Shown here in pieces: positions 21,670 through 33,700 of a DNA stretch of 64,000 nt; the stretch's first letter is position 1, and each line of letters starts with the position of its first letter. Location: assembly GCA_945859605.1 (NCBI GenBank), contig OX243824.1:29099948-29163947 (forward strand). Direction: 5' to 3'. Below the pieces are notes generated by a model. The model searched no databases, was not told the DNA's origin, and saw only the letters and a program-made list of their open reading frames with translations. This DNA comes from Lumbricus rubellus. Taxonomy: Eukaryota; Annelida; Clitellata; Crassiclitellata; Lumbricidae. The position numbers and the translations under genes were made by a program.

Positions 21670-24654
21670 TTAAACTCTGGAGTGGCCATCCATGTCAAGA
21701 TCAGGAAGAACAAAAGTGCTGTGGAATGCAACAGCATTAAAACGCTGAATGGTGACAGACAGGCGCTGAAACAAGAAGCTTGTTTCTCTTGCGTCGCCTG
21801 AAATTTGGCTCAAGAGACGACCCAGGTCGGCGAGAAATGCCTGTCCCTTGGCGTTAATTGGCCCCACTGTTTCAAAAGCCAATGGGACAAAGTGGTAGGT
21901 TTGCATCAAATGTGCATATTTTGTATTTTTCCTGGCTTCAGCCAGTTCCGCAGCAAGCCCCATCCGAATGGAGGTTGTGGCGAGATAAGAAGTAGCCACA
22001 GTATCTGCCACTGTAACGTCCCAGGTCAAACAACGACCTGAGCGCATGGGAATCAATGTAAGGCCGTCTGGTCTTTTTCCATCCGACCTTGACAAACCAG
22101 GTGGTTCCTTAACTGCAGGAATGCCTGCCTGAACAAGGCCCCTGCAGATTAGGTCATTCAGGACCGCATGTCGGGCCTGACGACCAGGACCAAGACGGCA
22201 TGAGAGGCCGTGCGATCCTTCAGCGGTGACAAGAGTGCCACACGGGCAGCTGTGTGGATGACAAATGACTGTACCTAGACGGAGGCCCACCGCTATCCTA
22301 ACCGCCTCGTCATCCAGCCTGAGACCGCATGTACTTATGGGTAAGGCAAACAGCCAGTCACCTGCATGAGGTGCTGAGACTGCTTTCAAACGTGCTTGGT
22401 GGTAATCACTGGTGTGAAAGTGGTCAAGCTCTGCTATTGATTCTGCAATAACCGGTTTATCCCAGAAGGACTGCCTGTGAGAAAGTTCTCCATCAGTACA
22501 GTATGTAGGATATTTTAAGCACCAATGCTCAAACGAGGTAGAAAAATGTGGGTCTGCTCCCATGTTCACATTGCTCAGCATGGAGGTTTGGAGGGCGAGG
22601 GTACCTGCAGCGGAGGCCAAAAAGGCAGAAAGCGCAAGCGAGGATACCCTGCGGATACACAGACCACCAGCTTTAACAGGGAGGGTGGCCTGCAACCATT
22701 GATCATCTGTCAGCGAAAGATTCAAAATCGAACAGAGACCAGCTCTCAAGAAAGAATCATATTGTTCAAGAAGAGGATGGTCCGAACAAGGACTGCAACG
22801 GAGGATGTGCATCAGCTTGGGGGAGCTGAGTGAACATCTCAGTAGAATGAGAGCGTCGTGTTTAGTGACGCTTACCAATCTGGACAGGGCCAGAGAAAAC
22901 TCAGAGCATCTTTTTTCAAGACAGGCCGTGAGTGCGTCCAACGTGGAAAGTGGAGCACCAAGAAGAACGGCTTTCTCCGGTGCAGTGACTGAAAAGCGAC
23001 TGAGCGGTTCAGGTAACTGCGAGTCGATGGAATGCGTTATTACTTCGCATTTCGCATGGTTTAGGGACAACCCCAGTTCCATGCACTCACGTTCGATAGT
23101 CTCAACGTCGGCAGCCACCCCCGCTGCCGCCCCTCCCAAGGTAACATCATCGAGATAACCTAGAACCAAAGAGGAGCACAAGTTCAGTAATATCGCTTGC
23201 AACGGGAGACAAAATAGCAACGGACCGAGGGGATCGCCTTGCTGCGGGCCCACTTCGGACCGTAGAGAGAAACGACCAAACTTTAGGTCAGAAGTTTCTG
23301 CATAAGCCAAATTGCAATATGGTAGAAGTTCAGGTAGAGTATCAAGTACTGGGGACAACATTCGGTCTCTGTATAAGCTATTGAATGCGTTAGAGAAATC
23401 AAGTTTTACAACTATTGAGCCTTCTTCCATCTTGCTTATGAAGCGCCTAACTGTATGGACAGCTGCTTCACATCCTCCAGGAGTGCCCACCCCCACTTGT
23501 TTGTCAGAGAAATAGGTTGAAACTCTTGGGAGCGCGAAAGTGTTCGCACACTTAGAGCTCAACCTACGCCAGCAATAACCTATAACAATAGGTCGAAGTC
23601 CTCCGGACTTTTTCCGAAGGGCAAACAGTGTGCCACCAAAAAGAGTCGAACGGACTTCGTTGGGGCAAATTCCAGCCAGTAGCAAATTAACAAGGGCTGT
23701 GATCGCTGAGATCAGTTCGGGGCCAGTGTCTTTGCAATTTGTCAAATCTAGCAAATGTTGGGGTCTAAGACCATCGGGTCCCCCAGATGAACCTGCTGGA
23801 AAGGAACGGATGTGTATACGCACTTCCTCCTCAGTGGTTTGAAATGGAGGCACTGGGGTTTCCATCGGTATAATTGGTCGGTCAGGAGGATGGTGTGGGT
23901 GTTTGGAGCTTAATTCTTTCAGAGTGTCAAGGTTATTTGGGACTGGTTTATCCTCTGAACACAGAATTCTGACCGCTGCTTTTATATTACCATCTTCCAG
24001 CTTAGAAGATACCGCTGCCGCTATTATTTCTTGATCATCAACTCTATGAACATTTTTGGCAGCGGTTCTGGGGTGTGACATGTCTGGTTCGAACAAGTCA
24101 TTTATCTTGAGAGGCCAAATAGTCGAGAAATTGTCGACTCGACCTTTAATAGTTGAGGTTAGGTTGTGACGTTTGCCGCCTCTAACCGGCTGCTCTAAAA
24201 TGACAGCTCCAAAAGCGATCAGAATTTTCCAGTGGAGGGGGTTAAGGGGGTCTGAAATGATCTTATTGATGACCGACGTCAGCAGTCTGCCTACTGCTGG
24301 TCTGGCCGCCTTAGGAACATGCTTAAGCAGTCTGTTTTTCAGCACTGCATGGGGAATTCTTCCCCCAGACCCAAGGCCGTCCACATCTTCTGCCAACTCC
24401 GCAGGGTTGGGTGGCTGAGGTACAGATGGATCTGCAGACTGAGCACTCCGAGCATCTGAGATCGTGTCAGTGGGAGTGTTTTCCCTAGGGGGTTTGTGAG
24501 ACCCCGGGCATGGATTCTGGCGTGGACCGTGGAGATGGACCTTTACATCCTTGTTGTGTAGCTGCCTAATGGTCCCACATATGCTGCAAGTACCCCTCGC
24601 CTTCTGTGAAGCGGCGGTCTGAGATTGAGACCCGCTCACAGACGGACCATCCAT
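21670..24654 (-). CDS. Retrotransposon polyprotein (zinc finger, RT, knuckle, RLE endonuclease)
   Basis: The frame is intact, 994 codons. An N-terminal finger lies at about residues 23-49 (TCSICGT, H33, VHLHGPR, C49). RT motifs are GGPDGLRPQH (about 290), VKLDFSNAFNS (about 420), GPQQGDPLGPLLF (about 468) and catalytic GYLDDVTLGG (about 500). A connector GGLCIRRVSSLALSAFL follows. The knuckle CPCGTLVTAEGSHGLSC is near 810. The endonuclease has RHAVLND, KRPDGLTLIP (about 860) and LTWDVTVADT (about 880). The tail is FVPLAFETVGPI...QRFNAVAFHSTF. This is the single-ORF R2-superfamily layout: nick the target, then prime reverse transcription of its own RNA there. I judge it closest to HERO, from memory of the family. 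Confidence 0.9.
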   Translation of the reverse strand: MDGPSVSGSQSQTAASQKARGTCSICGTIRQLHNKDVKVHLHGPRQNPCPGSHKPPRENTPTDTISDARSAQSADPSVPQPPNPAELAEDVDGLGSGGRIPHAVLKNRLLKHVPKAARPAVGRLLTSVINKIISDPLNPLHWKILIAFGAVILEQPVRGGKRHNLTSTIKGRVDNFSTIWPLKINDLFEPDMSHPRTAAKNVHRVDDQEIIAAAVSSKLEDGNIKAAVRILCSEDKPVPNNLDTLKELSSKHPHHPPDRPIIPMETPVPPFQTTEEEVRIHIRSFPAGSSGGPDGLRPQHLLDLTNCKDTGPELISAITALVNLLLAGICPNEVRSTLFGGTLFALRKKSGGLRPIVIGYCWRRLSSKCANTFALPRVSTYFSDKQVGVGTPGGCEAAVHTVRRFISKMEEGSIVVKLDFSNAFNSLYRDRMLSPVLDTLPELLPYCNLAYAETSDLKFGRFSLRSEVGPQQGDPLGPLLFCLPLQAILLNLCSSLVLGYLDDVTLGGAAAGVAADVETIERECMELGLSLNHAKCEVITHSIDSQLPEPLSRFSVTAPEKAVLLGAPLSTLDALTACLEKRCSEFSLALSRLVSVTKHDALILLRCSLSSPKLMHILRCSPCSDHPLLEQYDSFLRAGLCSILNLSLTDDQWLQATLPVKAGGLCIRRVSSLALSAFLASAAGTLALQTSMLSNVNMGADPHFSTSFEHWCLKYPTYCTDGELSHRQSFWDKPVIAESIAELDHFHTSDYHQARLKAVSAPHAGDWLFALPISTCGLRLDDEAVRIAVGLRLGTVICHPHSCPCGTLVTAEGSHGLSCRLGPGRQARHAVLNDLICRGLVQAGIPAVKEPPGLSRSDGKRPDGLTLIPMRSGRCLTWDVTVADTVATSYLATTSIRMGLAAELAEARKNTKYAHLMQTYHFVPLAFETVGPINAKGQAFLADLGRLLSQISGDARETSFLFQRLSVTIQRFNAVAFHSTFVLPDLDMDGHSRV

Positions 24655-24767
24655 TTATCTTAAGCTGACCCAGAAACGAAACTTATCATTGTCTGGGTCG
24701 CACATAGTCTTTATATTAAGGTTAAATATCGAGCAAACCGCTCGTGAAGTTTAATGCAACTCGGGTA

Positions 24768-25135
24768 AGAAATATCTATCGGACATTCAGACGTCGAAAA
24801 CAGCTGACCGAAAACAGACAATGCAACGTGAATGGCCTAATAAACTCATAGAGTTTAAGGAAAGAAATACCTGTGGAAACTATCAAACGTCGAAAACAAG
24901 CGAGCAGTGCAGCGTGTATATGTCCCAAAATAGAACTCAAAGAAATACATGTAAGAATGCCAGCTTCAAATTCAACAGCAAACGCTAATAAACTCATAGA
25001 ATTCAAAGAAAGAAGTACCTGTGGAAACTATCAAACGTCGAAAACAAACGAGCAGTGCAGCGTGTACATGTCCCAAATAGAACTCAAAGAAATACCTGTA
25101 AGAATGCCAGCCTTAAATTCAACTGCAGACGCGGT
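24768..25135 (-). promoter_or_regulatory. Tandem repeats in the 5' leader of retrotransposon O
   Basis: Two copies of a 148-bp unit (24,841-24,988 and 24,989 to about 25,135) share TAAACTCATAGA, GAAACTATCAAACGTCGAAA and GTCCCAAA-TAGAACTCAAAG. A degenerate partial unit lies at 24,768-24,830. Tandem monomers in a LINE 5' leader often act as promoter units; that role is inferred here. Confidence 0.7.
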
Positions 25136-25418
25136 AAACAAGCGTCGCGGCCTAAACAACACGCGACACCTCGAAACCAAACAGGGGGCGTGTCTGGCCG
25201 TCTGTCTGGTCGCTAACTTCGAACTATTAGCGAGATGCCCCAAAATAGAGACATAAGTGTAAATAACTGCTAGGTCTGCTCAATAGAGCCAGAGAAGAAA
25301 ACCTATCGTGAAATCAACGACAAAAGCAACTTCCAACAGTGCAAAAAGAGAGATTAAAACCAAGTTTAGCTTCCCGACAAAAACAAGCTGCCATCTTGAC
25401 CGGAGGCCACTCCAGAGA

Positions 25419-25590
<172 letters not shown>

Positions 25591-28500
25591 TTTGATGAAG
25601 ATTTCAAAGGTCAATTTCAGTTTTCTAATGGCTGCCGGACCGTGGCCCCGGGCAATCCAGATAAGGTGCCCTGGTAGGCAACTGCGTTGAAGCGTTGGAT
25701 TGTAATTGAGATCTTCTGGAACAGATATCCTGTTTCACGCAAATCACCAGAGATCTTCGACAGCCGGCGACCGATCTCGGATACAAAGGCGAGACCCTCG
25801 TTGTTGATGGGACCCATAGTTTCCACGGCTAACGGGACGCATATAGGCATTCCGTACCCGATTTCGTAGCATTGTCAGCCTTAAGCGCCTTTTCATTGGC
25901 CGATCCCATATTATGAATATTCATAACCAGTGACATCATTAACACGTCTTGTTTACAGACTTTGCGTTGGCAATATCAATAATCTTAGGCTATTATGTTT
26001 AATAACTCGCAGCCTTTGCGTCAATTAGGCCTAGTAGGCTATATGACAGTTACCTGTTAAGATTTATAAAGTGCTTTAATAAATAGATAGCCTACACCAA
26101 ACAGTTTTGCATATTAGGGGATAAAGCTGCGTTGCGTGATATATTATTGTGCGGATATGCTTTGTAATTAAACTGTTTTAGCTCCATGTAGCCTATTGCA
26201 GGCTGTCTGTTCAGCTAGTATAGTTACGATTTATGTATTCTGTAATCTGAGTTCCTGCAAACTGTTTCAACTGTAACCGATTGCGGTCTTTCAACCGGAT
26301 TGTTGAATAGACGAAAATTATTATTATACTGCCTCACCCAAAAATTTAAACACCCGATTTTAGTTTAATAATTGTTTTTAAAATGTAAGCAATTGGCAGG
26401 TAGGTCAAGCTGTAAATGTTGGGACTTCGCTATGTCTGAATCGTGACAAGTTGTCATTAGATTAGAACTATAGGTTGCGGCGTGTCAACCGTATTGTTGA
26501 GGAAGGATGATATTATTAATGTTATTGATGAGCAATGATAACAGAGTAACACTGATGTTTTTAGCAAATGCCTTTCTATTATGTGAAGCCATAAGGCTGC
26601 TTGCATTCATATTAATGTTTTTATTGGTAGGCCTACTTAGGCTATTCATAATTCAGCAGTAACGTGCACTCTTACAGGACTGTTTTAAGGAATTTCTAGA
26701 ACTGCATAACGCCACAACTTTTCTTTCCTTTCCCATCCTCCATGGTAAATTACTTCCAATCGGAGGACAATGCCCTTTTTGCTAGTTTTTAAACTGTACA
26801 GAAGTGTTTCTACAAATCTATTCCTGTGAGAAAGACAGAACGTGGAATTAGAAGGTCTGTGAACGTAGATGCAAAGGGTTCTGATTCATGATTCAAAATA
26901 ATCAAATTTGAATAATTTGAATGAAGATAACCGTCACACATCTCACTAAAACGTATTTAGGCCTATATGCAATTGCGCATAGACTACACATAGGTTTAAA
27001 TTTAGGATGATTTTCACTAGAACTGAGATTGACATGAACTACTGTACTTAAGTTCGAAATATTACTGGTTGCCGAACAGTAGGCATGGAAGATGAGACAG
27101 TTCACGAAAACTGAATAAACCTAGAGCTTTTAAAGTTACAATTGGGAATGTGTAGACCACTAATTTCAACTGGTGCGAATTTAGGCAACTGAAGTCTAGT
27201 AAAATCTAATGTAATGACTTCTGTAGCGCAGTTTTGATTTTTTGAATCGCAGGAGGCGGTTGATTCAACGAAGCAGACGCCTGATGCATCACATAATAGG
27301 CCTATAGCTGTTGACCACAGCGTATAATTATTGAAGCGATGAGTTGGTGGATGATATTATTTTATTCGCTGGCACGCACGTAACAACGCGCAACCTTTTG
27401 CATTTTATTTTTGCTCTGATTAGAAGTCTAATTTCACACTTTCGATTACTTCACTATCGAATGGAAACTCCTTATAACTTTAAGCGCACCGCAATCGGCC
27501 ATTCCCCCCCCCTTCTCCTAAGCCAACAACAGCAGCAACAACAGCGCACGAGAAGGCACTAAACACGTCATTGGTTATGAATATTCATAATCTGGAACCG
27601 GCCAATGAAAAAGCGTTATGGATTGCAATGATACGAAATCGGGTACGGAATGCCTATATGCTCACCGGACAAAGAGGTATGTCCTTTGAAGGTCCAAATA
27701 TTTCGTAAGCTTCCTTATGGCGGCTTTCTCCGCCGCTCTCCCTGCTTCGGTCGCGTTTTCGAGAACATACGAGGCAGCTACCGTGTCTACCACGGTCGCG
27801 TCCCAAATTAACGCTCGCCTGTTACTCCATGGGATTAGGGTCTGGCCGTCCGGTCGTTTCCCGTCAGTCCTGGCGAGGCCCGACGGCTCCTTGATTGCAG
27901 GAGTTCCAGCTCTGTTAAGACTTCGGTAGACTAGGTCGTTCATGGTGCTGTGTCTTGCCTGTCTACCGAATCCAAGGGAGCATGAAAGCCCATGTGAGCC
28001 CCTTGCTGAAACAGGGGCGCCACAAACACACGTGTGCGGCTCACAGATAGCCGTTCCCAGTCGGAGGCCAACCGCAACTCTCACAGCCTCGTCGCTCAGT
28101 CTGAGATCGAAAGCGGTCAGCGGAAGGGCATGAAGCCAGTCCGAGGCGTGTGGTGCCATTGAGGCCTTTAGACGTGCCCGATCGTATGGGTCTTGTAGCT
28201 TAGACTCGACGGAAAGCACGGTCGTAAGCAACAGCGGATTGTCCAGTAGTGACTGCTTGTGACCTGGATATTCCGTTGGATCTCCCGTCTCAGAAATCCG
28301 CATCCACTCGGACCGCGCTGAATCGGATGAATCGTCGTCGATATTCCAGGCCGTTCCCAAGATGAGGGACTGGATGGAGAGGGTGCCAGCGGCAGAAGCC
28401 AAAAAGGCTGGAAGTGCCAGCGAAGACACCCTCCTAACTCCCAGTCCCCCTAATCTGATTGGAAGGGAGGCCTGCATCCATTGGACGTCGGTCAGCGAAA

Positions 28501-30446
28501 TGTTTAATATCCTTTCAAGCCCACCCCTGAGCAGCTCGTCGTAATCGTGCAATCGAGGGTGATCGTGGCAAGGGGTGCATCTAAGTATGTGAATCAGCCG
28601 TGGCGAGCCCAGCGAGCATCTCAGAATCAAGAGGGCGTCCTGCTTGGCGACGAGTTGTAATTTGTCGATCGAGGTCTTGAGGTCGGTCACGCATCTGTCA
28701 AGAGACGATAGAAGGGCCTCTGACGATGTGAGCGGAGCACCAAGAAGCATGGCCGTCGTGGGATCGACTCTGGCGAAATGTTGCATAGCGCCTCGATTGG
28801 TGTTGCTGAAGTTGAAGTCGGTCGCGATGATCTCGCACTTAGTACGGTTGAGCGTGAGGCCTAGACGCGAGCATCCTTCCTCAATCGAATCCACGTCAGC
28901 CTCCACTATCTCTGGGTCCCCGCCAAGCGTGAGGTCGTCAAGGTATTCAAAAGCCAAGGGCGACATCAGGCGGGTTAGAATTGGATGGATCGGCAGACAG
29001 AATAGAAGAGGTCCCAAGGGATCGCCCTGTTGTGAACCTTCCTACGATAGTATATTAAACCTGCCGAATTGTAGAGATGTCGACTCGGCGTAGGCAAGGT
29101 GGCAGTATGCGGCCAATTCAGGGATGATTTCATCAACCGACGCCAGCATGGAATCACGGTGTAGACTATTGAAAGCGTTCGAAATGTCAAGCTTGACCAA
29201 TATTGACTGTGGGCCCATGTTTTTCAAAAATCGTCTGGCGGCATGGGATGCAGCCTCGCAGCCTCCTGGTACACCAACCCCAAGTGGTTTAGGGGTTAGG
29301 TACGGCGTGACACGCGGGATGGCAAACGCGTTGGCGCATTTAGATGCGAGTCTACGCCAGACATAACCAATGGCTATCGGTCTTAGGCCGCCACATTTCT
29401 TGCGAAGCGCAAAAAGAGTTCCACCAAATAAGATGCAGCGAAACTCTTGAGGGCAGGTGCCTGCCAGAAGTAGGTTGATGAACGCGGTCGTCGCCCTCAG
29501 TAGCCCAGGTCCTGAATCCGGATCGCTCAAGAGCTCCGCGACGTGTTGAGGACGCAGGCCATCCGGACCGCCCGACGAGCCCATGGGAAAAGAAAGTATT
29601 GATGTTCGAATCTCCAGCTCAGTCGCCTGGAACGGTGCGCTTGATGACGAGCAGACGGTAGCTGGACGATCAGGTGGTGGTGCCGGATGTTTTTTCCGCA
29701 GAACTTCAAACGTCTCTTCATTAATCGGCGCAGGAGTGTCATCTGAGCAAAGGATACGGGCTGCAGCACTGATATTTCCATCCTCCATCTTGGCGGCCAC
29801 CGCCGAATCTAGCGCCCGCCTTCCATCCAAGTCCGGAGGTTTGCGTTTGACATTAGTATCCACGTCTGGGTCGAATAGGTTTTCGGCGACAGTCTGCCAT
29901 CTCAAGTGAAAGTCGTCAACGCGCTTCTTGATGATAGACGTTAGGTTTCGGCGTCGACCCCTCTCAACGGCACTTCCAAAATTCCCGCTGCGAAGGTGAA
30001 GAGGCGTCGCCATCCCTGAACGGCCATTGGATTCTGCAGTATGGATTCCAATATGTCTGTAAGCAGGCGTCCAGCCACAGATCTTGCGCCTTTTGGGATA
30101 TGTCTGAGTAAACCCCTTGAGAGGCAGGGGTGCTGCATTGGTCTTGTGGGTGTCGGAGCCAATGCATCCGAGACGTCAGTCGACCGAATTTGCGTAGTCA
30201 CGTCAGTTTCGGGGTCCGCTTGTATTGCGTCGGCGACCACAGAGCCAGAAGGACACATGGGTCCTGTGAAACTAGTAGACAAGGGCGGCCGATGCGAAAC
30301 CCGCGCATGGTTTAACTCTGGGCCCGTGTTGGTGGACCATGCCATCCTTGCTGTGAATCTGACGTATTGTGTGGCAGACACTACAGGTTCCTTGAGCCTT
30401 CTTCGGCTTAACACCGGATATGATTGTATCAGATGGAAAAACCATC

Positions 30447-30447
<1 letters not shown>
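25591..30447 (-). pseudogene. Near full-length RLE retrotransposon J, split by a DNA transposon
   Basis: The coding order is complete from the N-terminal finger (GTCSVCHTIRQIH...HQHGPR near 30,340; first in-frame ATG at 30,443-30,445) to the C-terminal tail (25,600-25,838). RT motifs are GGPDGLRPQHVAELL, VKLDISNAFNSLHRD and a box reading FEYLDDLTLGG. Knuckle CVCGAPVSARGSHGLSC and endonuclease KRPDGQTLIPW, LIWDATVVDTVAASY follow. Lesions: two frame changes between 30,300 and 29,950; an in-frame TAG at 29,042-29,044 just before the QQGDPLG box; and a 1.82-kb transposon at 25,839-27,661. The 5' boundary is only a few bases upstream of the ATG. Confidence 0.9.
25839..27661. mobile_element. MULE-like non-autonomous element, about 110-bp inverted ends
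   Basis: It interrupts the C-terminal codons of retrotransposon J. Ends start GCATATAGGCATTCCGTACC and are inverted repeats over about 110 bp, with a TTATGAATATTCATAA palindrome inside each. Flanking 9-bp repeats TAACGGGAC (25,830-25,838) and TCACCGGAC (27,662-27,670) match at 7 of 9. Long inverted ends with about 9-bp duplication fit Mutator-like elements. The 1.6-kb interior has no credible protein and is rich in AGGCCTA words. Confidence 0.75.
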
Positions 30448-30492
<45 letters not shown>

Positions 30493-30533
30493 TTTTTTTT
30501 TTTTTATTTATTTATTTTTTTTTTTTTATTTTT
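30448..30533. repeat. (ATT)n with T-run
   Basis: The tract touches the 5' end of element J. The T-run is, in minus sense, the A-tail of the next hairpin fragment. Confidence 0.9.
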
Positions 30534-30605
30534 GCCCCGAGGTATACAGGATCCCTCGGGGACTTATCTAGCGCCTAACATAAAATCAAAGTCTGGAACG
30601 GCCCT
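30534..30605 (-). mobile_element. Tail-only fragment with terminal hairpin
   Basis: 72 bp of 3' end that appears identical to that at 34,129-34,200 over about 70 bp. It consists of the hairpin plus GATAAGTCC and GGCCGTTCCAGACTTTG upstream in minus sense. The parent coding region is not in the window. Confidence 0.8.
30535..30561 (-). other. 3'-terminal RNA hairpin, copy 5
   Basis: An eight-base-pair perfect stem CCCCGAGG/CCTCGGGG encloses an 11-nt loop, followed in minus sense by an A-run. Confidence 0.8.
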
Positions 30606-30722
<117 letters not shown>

Positions 30723-33700
30723 TGAAAGGCTACCCCTGTTCCAAATCGGACATCGGGTTAACGAAAGAGCCCGTGAAGGCTACAGCGTTAAAGCGCTGAA
30801 TAGTAATTGAAAGTCGTTGGAAGAGAAACGACGTCTCCCTTAGATCGTCAGACGCCTGTGACAAGTGACGACCTAAATCAGTTAACAAATCTATTCCTCG
30901 AGAATTGATGGGACCTAGAGTCTCCAGGGCCAGCGGAATGAAGTCATGTGTAGCTGTAATTGACAGATATTTTTGTTCCTTTCTTGTGTCTGCTATTTCA
31001 GCTGCTGCTCCTGCAGTGACAGCCGTTGCCTGCAGATAGGAGGGCGCAAGGGTGTCGACAACAGTGGCATCCCATACGAGACAACGGCCCGCTTTCCAAG
31101 GAATAAGGGTGGTACCGTCCGGTCTCCTCCCGTCCGAGCGTAGCATACCCCGTGGTTCTTTGACCGCTGGAAAGCCGGCTCTGATGAGGCTACGATGGAT
31201 AAGATCGTTGACGGCAGCGTGTCTAGCGACACGACCAAAAGCCAGAGTACAGGAGAGGCCATGTGTCCCTCTAGCGGTGACCAGCGTGCCACATGCGCAG
31301 GTGTGAGGTTGGCAGATATTGGCTCCTAGACGAAGCCCTACTGCCACTCTGATGGCCTCGTCGCTGAGTCTAAGGCCACAGGAGGTAATCGGTAGACAGT
31401 GTAGCCAGTCGCTGGCGTGCTGTTCGCTCGGTTCTGTGGTGGAGAGGAGAAGTTCCGAAAGCTCTTTTTCAAGAATCGGGTTGTCCCATTTGGCTTGAAC
31501 ACCCGAAGGAAAATATTCGGTCAGCGACAATCCAGCTGTTGACTGCCAGAGCGACGACAGGTTCTTGAAGTGTATGTCCGGTTGACTCTTGAGAACGCAT
31601 AGGATGTTGGACTGGAGTTCGGATGTGCCCGCGGCCGATGCTAGAAAAGCAGGAAGTGCCAGCGATGACGCCCTACGAATGCCCAGTCCGCCTAATCTGG
31701 TGGGTAAGGTAGCTTGTTGCCACTGCGTGTCAGTAAAGTCTATGTTCAGAATGATCTGTAAGCCCTTCCTCAGGGTTTGATCATACGTTTCCAGTTCTAA
31801 ATGATTCGAGCAAGGAGCGCACCTCAACGTGTATATTAATTTTGGAGCGCCCATTGAGTGTCTCAGAATTAGAAGTGCATCGTGACGTGCTATTATGGCT
31901 AATCTGGATAAAGCCTTTTCCAGATCCTTAACACTTGATTCCAAGGCTCGAGTCAAGGCTGCGCCCGTGGACAGCGGTGCTCCCAACAGTGTCGCCGAGT
32001 CTGGATCAATGTATTCGAAGTGTCTGAAAGACTTATTGTGGATCATTTGAGGATCTTTAGCAATTAGTTCACATTTCTTTCTGTTGAAGGTCAGGCCCAG
32101 ATCTGCGCATTCCTTTTCCAGGGTCTCTATGTCTTCTGCTACGCCAGCCATTGGTCCTCCAAGAGAGATGTCATCGAGATAGCCAAAGGCCAGGGGAGAA
32201 GACAGTTTGATTAGTGTCGGTTGCAATGGCAAACAAAAGAGCAATGGACCCAGAGGATCTCCCTGTTGTGGACCAACTCCAGACTGTATGATGAATGAAC
32301 CGTATTTCAAATGAGATTGTTCGGCGTAAGCTAGGTAGCAGTATGCTGCCATTTCAGGAATCAATTCGTTTACAGCTGACATCATGCGAGAACGACAAAG
32401 ACTGTTGAAGGCGTTGGAAATGTCAAGTTTGACCAGGATGGAGTCCGTGTCTAAAGTTTGTAAAAAGCGACGTGTAGCATGGACCGCTGCTTCCGCTCCG
32501 CCAGGTACACCAACACCCACTTGATGTGGCGATAGGTATGATGTCAGTCTTGGTATGGCAAAGGCGTTTGCGCTCTTTGATGTCAACCTGCGCCAGAAGT
32601 AGCCAATCACGATTGGGCGAAGACCACCAGATTTCTTGCGAAGCGCGAAAAGAGTACCGCCGAACAGCAACGGACGAATTAACTCGTGACAGGAGCCTTT
32701 CAGTAGCAAGTTGACCAAGGCAGTTATGGCCAAGACAAGAGTCGGTCCAGCGTCTGGCGAGTTGATCAGCTCAAGGATGTGCTGCGGGCGTAGTCCGTCT
32801 GGTCCTCCCGCCGAACCTGCAGGAAACGTGCGAATTAGTTTCCGAACTTCCTCCTCCGTGACTTGTATTGGTTGAATATTAGGCGGAGCTGGAATTGGAG
32901 GACCATCCGGCGGAGGAGAAGGGTGTTTTGCACAGAGTTCAGCGAACGTTTCTTCGCACACTATGGCTGGCACCTCTTCCGAGCAGAGTATTTTTGCTGC
33001 AGCCTTGATGCCTCCATCTTCTAACTTGGCTGAGACTGCCGCTGCGATGTATTGGTCATTACTGAGCGTCTTCCTGTTGTTACTTGAACGAGCAGGCTGG
33101 TCTGGATCGAAAATTTCTTCAGCCTTTTGGTGCCAGTTGTTGAAATAATCTGAGGTACGCTTCTTAATGGTAGAAGTTAAGTTGTGTCGTTTGCCACCGT
33201 GTCTAGGCTGTTCCAAAATGGTTGCACCGAAACTCATAAGACATTTCCAGTTGTCTTGCTGAGTCGGATCCGAAATCAGGCGATTGATAACATCAGCCAA
33301 AAGCAATCCGGTGCAAGATCTCGCACCCTTTGGTATGTGTCTAAGCAGGTTGTGTTGAAGCGATGGATGCCTCAAATGTTCGTTGCTGTCAGTGTCCGGC
33401 AACCGTTGATCAATGTCGCTCTGCTGAATGTTGTCACACGACGTAATTGTAACTGCTTCATTATCTGTTTTCAAGAGGCTATTAGTCAATGCGGTTGGGA
33501 CTGCAACCAGGTGAGACAGCGGTGGCTTTTTAGAAGCCAAGCATGGTTTTGACCTAGGACCGTGAAGATGGACATTACCATCCTTCATGTGTATTAATCT
33601 CGACACGTGACACACGCTGCATATCCCTCTAGTCTTGTGAGAGGAAGAGCTGGAAATTGAACAGCGCGAACTCTGGTGATCCGAGACGTTCATCTGTGTA

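Noticed and set aside
25839..27661. Intron or host gene splitting retrotransposon J
   Set aside because: The ends are inverted repeats with flanking near-duplicated 9 bp, so it is a transposon, not an intron.
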